A stretch of DNA of 64,000 nt from Embleya scabrispora (lineage in GTDB: Bacteria > Actinomycetota > Actinomycetes > Streptomycetales > Streptomycetaceae). The DNA lies in NCBI RefSeq assembly GCF_002024165.1, contig NZ_MWQN01000003.1:744001-808000 (forward strand), given 5' to 3'. Below the pieces are notes generated by a model. That model searched no databases. It had not been told where the DNA came from and was given only the letters and a program-made list of their open reading frames with translations. The position numbers were made by a program, and so were the translations under genes. Position 1 is the first letter of the stretch. Each line of letters begins with the position of its first letter. Shown here one piece after another: positions 16,335-25,325 of this stretch.

Positions 16335-19004
16335 CTACGGGTAGTACGGCGACGCGGTCAGGTAGGAGAGTCGGAAGCCCTTGTCGGCCGGCGCGCCGGT
16401 CGCGGTGTAGCAGGCCAGGTACATCAGGACGTCGTCCTTGGTGCCGTAGTCGTTGCGCAGCACGGTGGTGCAGTAGCCGCCGCCGACGGCCGTCAGGTGG
16501 GCGTAGCTGGTCAGGTAACCGACCGTCAGGTGCAGTGTGTAGCGGCCGGTCGCGGTGCGCGTCACGTCGGCCGAACCCGGTCGGGACATCCACGATCCGG
16601 TGATCGTCGGCGCGGCGCCGCCGGGTGCGTCGGCGACGGTCAGGTGTACCGCGTGCGGGACCCGGGTGTCGTCGAGCGGGCTCTGCCGGCCGGTGTGGCT
16701 CAGGGTGAACGCGGTGTCGGCCGGCGCGCCGCCATGGGTGGCGCAGGCCACGGACGCGGTGCCGCCGGCGAGCGCGGTGAGCGCGCAGTGCCGAGGCGTC
16801 GTCCCGACCGGTGAGACCTGGACGGATTCCGTGTCCGCCGCGACCGCCACCGCGTAGCGTCCGGTGCCGGTACGGGTCACCGCACCGGTGTTCTGCCGGG
16901 ACGCGGCGGCGGGGAGTTGGCGGGCGGCGGCCGGCTCGTCGGCGTGGACGTATCCGCGCGAACTCGCCTGCTGGTAGGGGCCGTTGCGGTCGCCGGCGAG
17001 GAAGAGTCCGGTGAAGGGGATGTCGGCGGGGGTGCCGGTGCGGTCGAAGCAGGCCACCTCGACGCGCTCGTCGGTGCCCTGCGGCCACCACCGCACGGGT
17101 TGGCAGGACACGCCGTTCGCGGCGTAGTCGGAGACCGAGACGTGCGCGATGCCGCCGGGGGCGGCGCTGTCCGGGAGGATCACCACGTGCCGGCCGACGG
17201 CGGTGTGGGTGACGCGTACGGTCTTGACCACGGGTGGGTTGCCGAGGCGCCGGATGCCGTAGGTCCAGTTCGGTTCGTGGCTGTCCGGGCGTTGCGGGGT
17301 GGGGGTGAGTTCGCGGGTGGTGCCGATCGGGTCGTCGGCGTAGCGGACCATCCAGAAGCCCCAGGTGGCCGGCACGGGGGTGGGGGCGTTGGCTCCGCCT
17401 CCGTTGCCTCCGTTGCCGCTGTTGCCGCCGTTGCCTCCGGCCCCGCCGCCGCCGATCGGTGCGGCGCCGGTGTCGCTTCGGCCGCCCGTGCCGGGTGTGC
17501 CGGTGGGGCCGTCCGGATCGGGGTCGCTCTCGCCGCCGGGCGTCGCCGCCGCCCCGTCCGGGGGCGTCGGGCCGCCGGGCAGCCGGTCCGACGGGACGTC
17601 CGTCGGGGTGGGACTCGGGGGCGGGGTTTCGTCCGCCACCGCCTTCGCCGCCCCGCCCGGACCGGTGGCGCCGGGGGCCGCCGAGGGGCCGGCGGACGGC
17701 CGGGCGGACGGGGTGTGCGCGGAGTCGGGCGCGACGGCCGACAGGGTCAGGGCCGCCGCGGTGGCGAGCGCGACGGCCGTGCCGCCCACGCGCACCGCCA
17801 ACGGATTGTCCGCGGCGATTCGGGTCGCGGTGTTCACCGCCGGCGCGACGCCGGGGACGCGGAGCAACCGGTGCAGGACGGCATCGCGTGCGGCACGCGT
17901 CGCGGTGAGCGCGGGCCGCACGATCCGGACGACACTGCCCGACGCGCCGGGATCGGCGGCCGCGGCAGCGACGTCCAGGGCCGGGACGGGTGCCGCCATC
18001 GGGACTTCGGTCGCGGCCTCGGCCGTGGTCGCCGGCCGCCCCGTCCACCAGGCCACCGCCGCGCGGCGCCGCTCGTCGTCGTCCTCGCCCTGCCGGGCCG
18101 CCGCCAGGGCGAGCCCCGGTCCGAGCACCCACGTGCGCTGGACGATGGCGTCCTTGGCCACGGCGGAGCAGGTGGGACAGGTCGCCGCGTGGGTGCGAAG
18201 GACGCGATACTCCGCCCGGGTCGGCACCAGGCCGGAGGCGATCTCCTCGGCCGCGAACAGTCGTGCGAGTCCTTTGACTTCGGCCGCCGCCGAGCAGGAG
18301 AAGCGCATCGAGCGCGCCGCCGCGAGCAGTCCGACCCGTTCGCGCACCTTCTTCAGGCCCCGGCTCAGTTCGCGGTCGACCCGAACCCGGGGCCAGCCCA
18401 GACGCGCCGCGAGTTCGGCCCCCTTCACGGGGCGCATCTCGGCGAGCGTGTGGTCCAAGTGCGCGCTCACCACCGTGCGTTGGGTCTGCGACAGCGCGTC
18501 GGTGGCGGTGTAGAGCGCGGCGAACGCCTGGGTCTTGCCGTAGGCGTGGCCGAGGTCGCCGCCGGGCGCGGACACCTCGGAAAGGGTCGTCTTCTTCGCG
18601 TCGTCGGGCGGGATGTCCTCGTCGACCGGGCGATCCGCGGCACGTTGCCGTGCCCTCAGTTCCGCCATCCATACGTGCTTGGCGATGCCCCACAGCCACC
18701 GGTCGACGCCCCGGGTCGGCTTCAGGTCGCGGGCGATTCCGTCGAGCGCGCGGACGAACACCTCGCTGACGCAGTCGTCGGCCTCCGCCGCCGACGGCAA
18801 CTTCGCCCGGAACCAACGGGCCAGCGCATCGTGATGCCGCTCGTACAACGCGACGCGGGCGGCCTCGTCGCCGTCGCGCAACAGCTGCCACGTGTCGTCG
18901 GAAGCGCCGTCGGGATCCGCGTCCGGATCCTCGGCCCACAGGCTTTCCGGCAGCCCCCGCTCCGACGACGAGTCCCCGGACGGGTCCGGTCCGATCCGTG
19001 TCAT
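16335..19004 (-). CDS. ECF sigma factor fused to anti-sigma-type zinc motif, membrane segment and extracellular modules, 889 aa
   Basis: Single chain with clear parts. Residues 38-225 form an ECF sigma factor: region 2 (VALYERHHDALARWFR...DDCVSEVFVRA, then the DRWLWGIAKHVW promoter-melting part) and region 4 near 165-222 (LSQTQRTVVSAHL, LGWPRVRVDRELSRGLKKVRE). At 272-279 lies HAATCPTC, exactly the H-x3-C-x2-C signature of zinc-binding anti-sigma domains. A single membrane helix spans about 404-426. A Pro/Thr then Gly/Asn-rich linker (430-545) leads to about 340 extracellular residues with three repeats of the type T-x-TG-x-Y...C...C...G-x-PAD-x-x-F. The expected state is a sigma factor held at the membrane by its own chain and freed by proteolysis or a conformational signal. 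Related fused ECFs are known in actinobacteria; this module set I do not recognise. It is divergent from the DUF3592-like gene. Confidence 0.87.
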   Translation of the reverse strand: MTRIGPDPSGDSSSERGLPESLWAEDPDADPDGASDDTWQLLRDGDEAARVALYERHHDALARWFRAKLPSAAEADDCVSEVFVRALDGIARDLKPTRGVDRWLWGIAKHVWMAELRARQRAADRPVDEDIPPDDAKKTTLSEVSAPGGDLGHAYGKTQAFAALYTATDALSQTQRTVVSAHLDHTLAEMRPVKGAELAARLGWPRVRVDRELSRGLKKVRERVGLLAAARSMRFSCSAAAEVKGLARLFAAEEIASGLVPTRAEYRVLRTHAATCPTCSAVAKDAIVQRTWVLGPGLALAAARQGEDDDERRRAAVAWWTGRPATTAEAATEVPMAAPVPALDVAAAAADPGASGSVVRIVRPALTATRAARDAVLHRLLRVPGVAPAVNTATRIAADNPLAVRVGGTAVALATAAALTLSAVAPDSAHTPSARPSAGPSAAPGATGPGGAAKAVADETPPPSPTPTDVPSDRLPGGPTPPDGAAATPGGESDPDPDGPTGTPGTGGRSDTGAAPIGGGGAGGNGGNSGNGGNGGGANAPTPVPATWGFWMVRYADDPIGTTRELTPTPQRPDSHEPNWTYGIRRLGNPPVVKTVRVTHTAVGRHVVILPDSAAPGGIAHVSVSDYAANGVSCQPVRWWPQGTDERVEVACFDRTGTPADIPFTGLFLAGDRNGPYQQASSRGYVHADEPAAARQLPAAASRQNTGAVTRTGTGRYAVAVAADTESVQVSPVGTTPRHCALTALAGGTASVACATHGGAPADTAFTLSHTGRQSPLDDTRVPHAVHLTVADAPGGAAPTITGSWMSRPGSADVTRTATGRYTLHLTVGYLTSYAHLTAVGGGYCTTVLRNDYGTKDDVLMYLACYTATGAPADKGFRLSYLTASPYYP

Positions 19005-19252
19005 GGCACCCTCCGCAACGGCGACGCGACTTCGTCACCAGCGACGTGTCTCGGGGGAGGCGAATCTCTCCATCTTCGCGCGACCGATTATCCGCCGGCG
19101 TGCGGCCGTCGGCCCGGGAAAAGCGCATATCACGACCGAAACGATGAAATCGGCGCCCGCAAAAGATTCCCGACCGAAAAGTGGAGAGATTCCCCGGCGC
19201 CCGACCACGTACCGGACAAGTCGACACCGGTACACCCCGAAGGGCGGCCATC

Positions 19253-19747
19253 ATGCGCGACCATGCGCACTCCTTCCTCGTGGCACGGCAACTCGTCGTG
19301 GTCCTCGGACCGTTCGTCATCCTCCTGATCGCCCTGCGGGTCCACTACCTGCGCCGGTGGGGCATCCGCACGAACGGCACCGCCGTATCCACCTTCCGCG
19401 AGCGCCGCACCCGGCGCGGCAGCGACCCCGACCGCATCCGCGACGACGTCTACTTCGTGGACATGACCGTCGTCGAGTACACCGCCCACAACGGCATTCC
19501 GTACCGCTGCACGGTCGAGGGCCGCCACCGCGCGGGCTCACCGGTCGCCCTGGTCTACCCGCCGCGCAGCCCGCACCGCGCGAAGGCCGCGGCGGCGGCC
19601 TCCTACGGCCGGGTGGTCGTCGCGATCGTGACCTACACGATCCTGGTGGTCGGCCTCTCCTACATCGCACACCGGGTCGACGACCAGGTCGACGATTTCT
19701 GCACACCCCTGACCCCGGCGGCCCGTACCTTCCACGACTGCCCGTAG
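19253..19747 (+). CDS. DUF3592-like membrane protein, 164 aa
   Basis: Two hydrophobic segments, one near residues 11-30 (VARQLVVVLGPFVILLIALRV) and one near 121-140, flank an extracytoplasmic or cytosolic beta-rich domain with the DUF3592 pattern: G-T-A-V near the start, a Y-x-A-x-N-G-x-P-Y-R-C strand, then AGSPVALVYPPRSPHRA. The ATG at 19253 follows AAGGG by 8-9 bases; upstream codons in the same frame are not needed. It starts 248 bases from the divergent sigma-fusion gene and could be one of its targets (inference only). Function unknown. Confidence 0.68.
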   Translation: MRDHAHSFLVARQLVVVLGPFVILLIALRVHYLRRWGIRTNGTAVSTFRERRTRRGSDPDRIRDDVYFVDMTVVEYTAHNGIPYRCTVEGRHRAGSPVALVYPPRSPHRAKAAAAASYGRVVVAIVTYTILVVGLSYIAHRVDDQVDDFCTPLTPAARTFHDCP

Positions 19748-19755
19748 CGGCCGCC

Positions 19756-19772
19756 CCTCGCCACCGGCGAGG
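19756..19772. terminator. Short hairpin between DUF3592-like gene and bioA
   Basis: CCTCGCC (19756-19762), ACC loop, GGCGAGG (19766-19772): a perfect 7-bp stem in the 25-base gap between two convergent genes. It probably acts in both directions. Confidence 0.55.
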
Positions 19773-21125
19773 TCACGTCGCGGCGGCGGCCGCTCGGGCC
19801 GCGGTGGTGATCGTGGCCAGGTCCTCGTCGGTGGTGATGTACGGCGGCATCGTGTAGATCAGGTTGCGGAACGGGCGTAGCCAGACGCCGTGTTCCGTCG
19901 CCGCCTCGGTGGCGGTCGGCAGGTCGATCTCGTGGTCGAGTTCGATCACGCCGATCGCGCCGAGGACACGAACGTCGCGAACGCCGGGGATGGTTCGGGC
20001 CGGGGCCAGGCCGGTGGTGAGGGCGGTCTCGATCCGGGCGACGTCGCTACGCCGATCCTGGGCCAGGAGCAGGTCCAGGGAGGCGTTCGCGACCGCCGCG
20101 GCCAGGGGGTTGGCCATGAAGGTGGGGCCGTGGGCGAGTACGGGCGATTCGCCGGTGCCGATCCCGGCCGCCACCTCCTCCGTGCACAACGTCGCGGCCA
20201 TGCTCAGGTATCCGCCGGTCAGGGCCTTGCCGAGGCACATGACATCGGGACTGATCCCCGCGTGGTCGGCGGCGAACAGTTCGCCGGTGCGGCCGAAGCC
20301 GGTGGCGATCTCGTCGAACACCAGCAACACGTCGTGGATGGTGCACAGTTCGCGCAAGGCCCGCAGGTAGCGCGGGGAGTGGAAGCGCATCCCCCCGGCG
20401 TTCTGCACGATCGGCTCGACGATCACGGCCGCCACCTCGTCCCGGTGGCGGGTCAACAGCGCGTCCAGGTGGTCGACGTACGCGGGGTCGAAGTCGCGCG
20501 GCGGGGCGTCGGCGAAGACCTGTTCGGCCAGCGCTCCCTGCCACATGTGGTGCATCCCGCCCTCGGGGTCGCACACCGACATCGGATGCCACGTGTCGCC
20601 GTGGTAGCCGCCGCGCCAGGTGAGCAGGCGCCGCTTGCCGCCGCGACCCCGGGCCCGCCAGTACTGGAGGCACATCTTCATCGCGACCTCGACCGAGATG
20701 GAGCCGGAGTCGGCGAGGAAGACGTGCCGCAGCGGTTCCGGGGTGATCTCCACCAGGGTGTGGGCGAGGCGGATCGCCGGCTCGTGGGTGAGGCCGCCGA
20801 ACATCACGTGACTCATCCGCCCCACCTGGTCGAGGATCGCCGCGTCCAGCACGGGATGGCGGTAACCGTGCACGGCCGCCCACCACGAGGACATGCCGTC
20901 GATCAACTCCTCGACGTCCCCGATCGGTTCGGCCAGGCGCAGCCGTACCCCCTCGGCCGATTCGATCAGGAGCGGCCGCATCGTGCCGGGCATGGCGGCG
21001 TACGGGTGCCAGACGTGCTCCCGGTCCAGGTCGAGCAGTTCGCCGGGGGTGCGGTCCCGGCGGCCGGTACGCACGCGGCCCGGCCACCCGTCGAGCGGCG
21101 CCGGGGAGCGCCTTTCGGCCGTCAT
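19773..21125 (-). CDS. bioA: Adenosylmethionine-8-amino-7-oxononanoate aminotransferase, 450 aa
   Basis: PLP enzyme of biotin synthesis: it transfers the amino group of S-adenosylmethionine to 7-keto-8-aminopelargonate to give 7,8-diaminopelargonate. Signs: [12 protein letters not shown] near the N-terminus, [25 protein letters not shown], the [16 protein letters not shown] cofactor segment, [11 protein letters not shown] with the Schiff-base Lys near residue 300, and [11 protein letters not shown]. The ATG overlaps the bioB stop by ATGA, so the two form an operon read from bioB. Length is normal. bioD and bioF are not in this window. Confidence 0.93.
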   Translation of the reverse strand: MTAERRSPAPLDGWPGRVRTGRRDRTPGELLDLDREHVWHPYAAMPGTMRPLLIESAEGVRLRLAEPIGDVEELIDGMSSWWAAVHGYRHPVLDAAILDQVGRMSHVMFGGLTHEPAIRLAHTLVEITPEPLRHVFLADSGSISVEVAMKMCLQYWRARGRGGKRRLLTWRGGYHGDTWHPMSVCDPEGGMHHMWQGALAEQVFADAPPRDFDPAYVDHLDALLTRHRDEVAAVIVEPIVQNAGGMRFHSPRYLRALRELCTIHDVLLVFDEIATGFGRTGELFAADHAGISPDVMCLGKALTGGYLSMAATLCTEEVAAGIGTGESPVLAHGPTFMANPLAAAVANASLDLLLAQDRRSDVARIETALTTGLAPARTIPGVRDVRVLGAIGVIELDHEIDLPTATEAATEHGVWLRPFRNLIYTMPPYITTDEDLATITTAARAAAAAT

Positions 21126-22183
21126 GTGTTGGCCGGCAGGTCGCTGCCCGCGCCGCGCCGCCGGATCGCGACCAGGTCGTGCCGGGCGTCGGGCAGGGTC
21201 CGTTCGTCGACGCCCTCGATGACGAAACCCGCGTCGGTGAGCATCTGCCGGTCGTCCGTACCCGGTTGGCCCTCGCTGGTCAGGTAGTCGCCCAGGAACA
21301 TCGAGTTGGCCAGGTGCAGTGCGAGCGGCTGGAGGCCGCGCAGGTGGATCTCCCGGCCGCCCGCGAGACGGACCTCGACGTCGGGGAAGAAGAACCGGAA
21401 CAGCGCCAGGATGCGCAGGCAACGCTCCGGCGTCAGCTCCCAGTTGCCCGCGAGCGGGGTGCCCTCGAACGGGATGAGGAAGTTGACCGGCACCGAGTCC
21501 GGGTCCAACTCCCGCAGTGCGACGGCCAGATCGACGATGTCCTCGTCCGACTCGCCCATCCCGAAGATCGCCCCGGAGCACGGCGACAGGCCCGCGGCGC
21601 CGGCGCGACGGAGGGTGTCGGTACGGTCGGTGAAGGTGTGCGTCGAGCAGATGTCGGCGTAGCGCGCCTCGCTCGTGTTGAGGTTGTGGCTGTACGCGTG
21701 CGCCCCGGCGGCGGCCAGTCGCTCGGCCTGACCGTCGGAGAGCAACCCGAGGCAGACACAGATCTCCGCCTCGGGGCTGCCCTCCTTGACCGCGGCGATC
21801 GTGTCCTCGATCCGGGTGATGTCGCGTGCACCCGGGCCGCGTCCGCTGGCCACCAGGCAGATCCGCTTGGCGCCGGCCCGTACGGCCTGATCGGCGGTCC
21901 GCGCGGCCTCCTCGGGCGAGATCCACGAATACTTCAGGATCTCCGCCGAAGACCCGAGCCGCTGCGAGCAATAGGAGCAGTCCTCCGGGCACAGCCCGCT
22001 TTTCATATTGATGATCGTATTCAGCTTCACTCGCCGACCGAAGAAGTGCCGCCGCACGCGCCCGGCCGCCGCGACGATGTCCAGCGTCTCCTCCGCCCCC
22101 GCCAATACGGCCAACGCCTCGTCGCGAGAGGGCGTTTCGCGCCGCAGCGCCTTGTCCACGAGTCCATCGAGCATTGTCGTCAT
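21122..22183 (-). CDS. bioB: Biotin synthase, 353 aa
   Basis: Radical SAM enzyme that inserts sulfur into dethiobiotin, the last step of biotin synthesis. The CPEDCSYC motif (C65, C69, C72) binds the 4Fe-4S cluster; YSHNLNTSE, the [10 protein letters not shown] stretch and SGAIFGMGE follow as in known BioB proteins, with the Cys residues expected for the second cluster. I choose the ATG at 22183 (MTTMLDGL) with a weak GGTGAG upstream; a GTG at 22198 in the same frame is also possible. Operon with bioA (ATGA overlap). A perfect 12-bp palindrome lies about 20 bases upstream. Confidence 0.93.
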   Translation of the reverse strand: MTTMLDGLVDKALRRETPSRDEALAVLAGAEETLDIVAAAGRVRRHFFGRRVKLNTIINMKSGLCPEDCSYCSQRLGSSAEILKYSWISPEEAARTADQAVRAGAKRICLVASGRGPGARDITRIEDTIAAVKEGSPEAEICVCLGLLSDGQAERLAAAGAHAYSHNLNTSEARYADICSTHTFTDRTDTLRRAGAAGLSPCSGAIFGMGESDEDIVDLAVALRELDPDSVPVNFLIPFEGTPLAGNWELTPERCLRILALFRFFFPDVEVRLAGGREIHLRGLQPLALHLANSMFLGDYLTSEGQPGTDDRQMLTDAGFVIEGVDERTLPDARHDLVAIRRRGAGSDLPANT

Positions 22184-22201
22184 GGCTCGCAGTCTCACCG
22201 G

Positions 22202-22213
22202 GTGTGATCACAC
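22202..22213. promoter_or_regulatory. Perfect palindrome upstream of bioB
   Basis: GTGTGATCACAC, a perfect 12-bp dyad, 18 bases before the chosen bioB start and within the promoter region on the minus strand. It may be an operator for a biotin repressor, but it does not match the BioQ-type sites I know, so the binding protein is open. Confidence 0.4.
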
Positions 22214-22442
22214 GCAACAATGAAGCAACCCCACAACATCACCCCCCTGAACTCTGTCCCCGGCCACCCCACCACCCCTCACCCGGCCTGGAAACATGAA
22301 TCGATCGGGGCGAGGTCGCCGCCGGGACGGGTGCGCGTAACCCGCCCGGGGGTGCGGGCGTTAGGGAAGGTGCGGCCTTTGCCCACGGCTGCGTGGGGTG
22401 TCCTCGGCCTGTACGTATGTGCGCACGCATCGGGAGTCTTCA

Positions 22443-22877
22443 GTGGTGCTTCGTGGTCTCGCCGTGTCCGCCCTGGTCCTTGCCGTAGGGCCGTGCCTGG
22501 CTCCCGCCGCCCTGGCCGACTCGGCGCCCGGCGCGACCGGCGCCTCCGGGATGGGGGACCGGCTGACCGTCACCGTCACGGACGTTCCCGGCGGGGCGGG
22601 GGTGTACACGCTGGAGTGCCACCCCGCCGGCGGCGGCCATCCCGCGCCCCGGCAGGCGTGCGACAGGTTGGACTCCGTGACGATGTCGGGCAGGGACCCG
22701 TTCGCGCCCGTGCCGCAGGGCGCGCTGTGCACGATGATCCACGGCGGACCCGCCGCCGCGCACATCACCGGCGTATGGGCGGGCCACCCGGTGGACGCCG
22801 CGTTCGACCGGACCAACGGTTGTGAGATCACCCGGTGGGACGACCTCGTCCCGGTCCTGCCGAGGGTGGGCGGCTGA
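22443..22877 (+). CDS. Subtilisin-inhibitor-like secreted protein (SSI family), 144 aa
   Basis: Secreted proteinase inhibitor, a family abundant in Streptomyces culture fluids. A Sec signal peptide (hydrophobic core VSALVLAVGPCLAPAALA, ADS-type cleavage) precedes the SSI fold: LTVTVTDVPGGAGVYTLECHP, QACDRLDSV, GRDPFAPVPQGALCTMI, then GVWAGHPVDAAFDRTNGCEITRWD. The four mature Cys give the two usual disulfides. The reactive-site loop reads C-T-M-I, so P1 would be Met and P1' Ile, close to the Met-Val of classical SSI. The GTG at 22443 is chosen because GGGAG lies 6 bases upstream; an ATG at 22398 would only lengthen the signal peptide. Confidence 0.88.
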   Translation: MVLRGLAVSALVLAVGPCLAPAALADSAPGATGASGMGDRLTVTVTDVPGGAGVYTLECHPAGGGHPAPRQACDRLDSVTMSGRDPFAPVPQGALCTMIHGGPAAAHITGVWAGHPVDAAFDRTNGCEITRWDDLVPVLPRVGG

Positions 22878-23042
22878 GGCGGACACCGCTTCTCCCCGAC
22901 ACGCCCCCGATCGACGACGAGCACCGGCCCCGTGCGTACCGTCGGCGGAGCGATTCGCGCATCACCGTTGACCCGGTATCGGGGAGCCGGGATAAGGTCC
23001 CGTCCAAGATCACGAAATTTGATCAACACGGGGGGATCCGCC

Positions 23043-23495
23043 ATGGGCAACGCCGAAGACGGCAGGCACGAGGGCTTCTCGGCCGACGAACGCGCCGCGA
23101 TGAAGGACCACGCCAAGGAGCTGAAGGCGGCGTCGCGGCGTGCGTCCAAGGCCGAGAAGGCGGCCGAGGCGGAGCGGGAACTGCTCGCGAAGATCGCCGA
23201 GATGCAGGACGCCGACCGCGTCCTGGCCGAGCGTGTGCACGCCGTCGTCACCGCCAACGCGCCGACCCTGGAGCCGAAGCTCTGGTACGGCATGCCGTCC
23301 TACGCGATCGACGGCAAGGTCGTCTGCTTCTTCCAGAGCGCGGAGAAGTTCAAGGCCCGCTACGCGACACTCGGGTTCAGCGACCTGGCCAAGCTCGACG
23401 ACGGCCCGATGTGGGCGGCCGGTTTCGCCCTGACCGAGGTAACCCCCGAGGTCGAGGCGCGCATCGCGGAACTCGTCAGGCGGGCGGTCGGCTGA
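23043..23495 (+). CDS. DUF1801/YdhG-like protein, 150 aa
   Basis: Small cytosolic protein. Residues 1-60 form a charged helical arm (AMKDHAKELKAASRRASKAEK...), and the C-terminal half has the DUF1801 pattern: HAVVTANAPTLEPKLWYGMPSYAIDGKVVCFFQ, then KARYATLGF and a WAAGFALTEVTPEVEARI end. Members of this fold include frataxin-like iron-handling proteins, but the family is mostly uncharacterised. The ATG at 23043 has GGGGGA 6 bases upstream. A hairpin follows directly after the stop, so it is monocistronic. Confidence 0.78.
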   Translation: MGNAEDGRHEGFSADERAAMKDHAKELKAASRRASKAEKAAEAERELLAKIAEMQDADRVLAERVHAVVTANAPTLEPKLWYGMPSYAIDGKVVCFFQSAEKFKARYATLGFSDLAKLDDGPMWAAGFALTEVTPEVEARIAELVRRAVG

Positions 23496-23498
23496 GCC

Positions 23499-23524
23499 CG
23501 GGCCCGGGTGACGCACCGGGCCCG
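23499..23524. terminator. Hairpin after DUF1801 gene
   Basis: G/C-only stem: CGGGCCCGGGTG, ACG(C) loop, then CACCGGGCCCG with one bulged G. It begins 3 bases after the stop codon. Confidence 0.6.
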
Positions 23525-23639
23525 CCTCACGCGCGTACATCGGCGGCCGACACCCGGTCGACCGGAGGCACGGGGCGCCCCGACGGGCCTCCGGCGAAGG
23601 AGTCCGGCCGCCGCGCCACAGGGACGCCCGCCCCCGCGC

Positions 23640-25325
23640 TCAGCCCCCGGTCCCGCGACCGCCCGTACCCGCGACCGGGATCGGCGTACCCGCCTCCCGG
23701 ACCAGCGTGACCGTGTCGATCTGCGCGCCCGTCGCACTGAGCGTACGGATCGTCATCGTGGTCTCCCGCCCGGCGGCGGCCGGCCGCACGTCGACGGCGA
23801 TGAAGGCGTTGCCGCGAAACCGCACCCGCGACCACTCGACGGTCTCGTCGAGCTTGCCGGCCTTCGTGTAGTAGCCGCCCTTGACCGCGTCGGTGACATC
23901 GGCCGGGCCGCCCGCGTACGTCTCCGGAGCGGAGAACTCGTAGCCGCTCTTCCCACCGCTGCCCACGGTCAGGTAGGTGGTGCCGTCGGTGGCCGGCCGG
24001 ATCCGGTCGCCGATGTCGGCCCGCCGGGTGCGTACGCCGCCGCGCATCGGGTCGGCCCGCTCGTAGACGTGGTTGTGCCCGTTGATCACCAGGTCGACCT
24101 GGTAACGATCGAACAGCGGGATCCACTCCTCGCGGATCGCGCCGTCCGAGACGTGGTCGGTCGCCGTGCAGTAGGCGCAGTGATGGAAGAAGGCCACCAC
24201 GAAGTCGATCCCGGGCGTACGCCGCACCTGGGCCAGATGGCCGGCCAGCCACGCCGTCTGCGCTCCGGCGGTGTAGCCGCGGTTGTGCGGGATCTCGTGC
24301 GAGACGTCGTTGGCGTCGAGGCTGACCACCGCCACGTTGCCATAGCGGAAGCCGTACGTGGCATGCGAGTTGCGCGGCCCGTTGCCCGGCAGGTGCCAGC
24401 GGGCCAGGTGGCCGCCGTAGCCGTCCGGCGAATACAGCGCCTCCATGTCGTGGTTGCCCATCGCCACCATCCACGGCACCGACGCGGCGACGGGGTCGAT
24501 CATCCGCAGGTATTCGTCCCACATCTCGGGTTGGAGCTTGTCCGCGCCTTCGGCGCTGTGGTGGCTGGACGGCAGTCCGGCGCCCGAGGCGGCGTAGGCG
24601 ATGTCCCCCGCGAGCAGGTGGAACGCCGGGTTCTGACGAAGCATCAGGGTCTGGTTGGCGGCGCCGCCGAACTCCACGCCCTCGTCGCCGAACGCGGTGA
24701 ACGTGAAGGGTTCCGGGACGCCGTCGACCGCCGGCGCGGTGCGAAACGAGCCGACGGTGGCGGCGACGGACGCGGCGTCCAGCCCCTCGTGGCCGAGCGC
24801 GTAGTAGTAGCGCGTGCCCGGATCGAGGCCGTCCAGGGCGGCGTGCAGGTGGTACTGGTCGTAGTCGAAGTAGGCCGAGGCGGGGTTGTCGGCGTATTCG
24901 ATCAGGTGTGAGTGCAGGTGCCGGATCTCGGCGGGCACCACCTGGTCCAGCTGCTTCGGGGACGTGCCCAGGCGCAGGTACGGCCGGCGCACCGGCTGCG
25001 GCACCTGCCAGCTCATCGCCGCCTGGCCGCGCGGATCGGCGCCGAACGCGAGATGCCGGGCGGCGGGCTTGAGCGCGTTCCCGTCGATGTAGTCCGTGCC
25101 CGAGAGCAGCGACGGCGCGCGGCGCGGGCCGGCCGACGAGGTGGCGCCGAAGAGCGGAACGGCCGCGCCGCCGAGGCCGATCGCGGTGAGTACGCCGCGA
25201 CGGGAGACGGTGCGGCGGCGGGCGCGCAGGTATTCGTGTTGCTCGGCGATGCTCATCGTCGCGGCGAGCCGGTCGGGCACGCCGGAACGGGGCAGGTGGG
25301 GGTTGCGGTCGGGGACGGGGGTCAT
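23640..25325 (-). CDS. Tat-exported purple-acid-phosphatase-like metallophosphoesterase, 561 aa
   Basis: Extracytoplasmic phosphoesterase. A twin-arginine signal sits near residues 36-62 (RRTVSRRGVLTAIGLGG). An N-terminal fibronectin-like domain (about 85-195) precedes the metallophosphatase core with the expected metal motifs in order: GDEG, GDIAYA (near 239), GNHD (near 290), a HH pair in VAFFHHCAYC and GHNHVYER (near 415). It probably releases phosphate from organic esters outside the cell. The ATG overlaps the stop of the upstream wall-protein gene (ATGA), so both are made from one transcript and may act together at the surface. Confidence 0.87.
   Translation of the reverse strand: MTPVPDRNPHLPRSGVPDRLAATMSIAEQHEYLRARRRTVSRRGVLTAIGLGGAAVPLFGATSSAGPRRAPSLLSGTDYIDGNALKPAARHLAFGADPRGQAAMSWQVPQPVRRPYLRLGTSPKQLDQVVPAEIRHLHSHLIEYADNPASAYFDYDQYHLHAALDGLDPGTRYYYALGHEGLDAASVAATVGSFRTAPAVDGVPEPFTFTAFGDEGVEFGGAANQTLMLRQNPAFHLLAGDIAYAASGAGLPSSHHSAEGADKLQPEMWDEYLRMIDPVAASVPWMVAMGNHDMEALYSPDGYGGHLARWHLPGNGPRNSHATYGFRYGNVAVVSLDANDVSHEIPHNRGYTAGAQTAWLAGHLAQVRRTPGIDFVVAFFHHCAYCTATDHVSDGAIREEWIPLFDRYQVDLVINGHNHVYERADPMRGGVRTRRADIGDRIRPATDGTTYLTVGSGGKSGYEFSAPETYAGGPADVTDAVKGGYYTKAGKLDETVEWSRVRFRGNAFIAVDVRPAAAGRETTMTIRTLSATGAQIDTVTLVREAGTPIPVAGTGGRGTGG

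Noticed and set aside
19773-22220. 815-codon minus-strand frame spanning bioA and bioB
   Set aside because: The first part is bioB read out of frame; bioA starts at 21125 where it overlaps the bioB stop.
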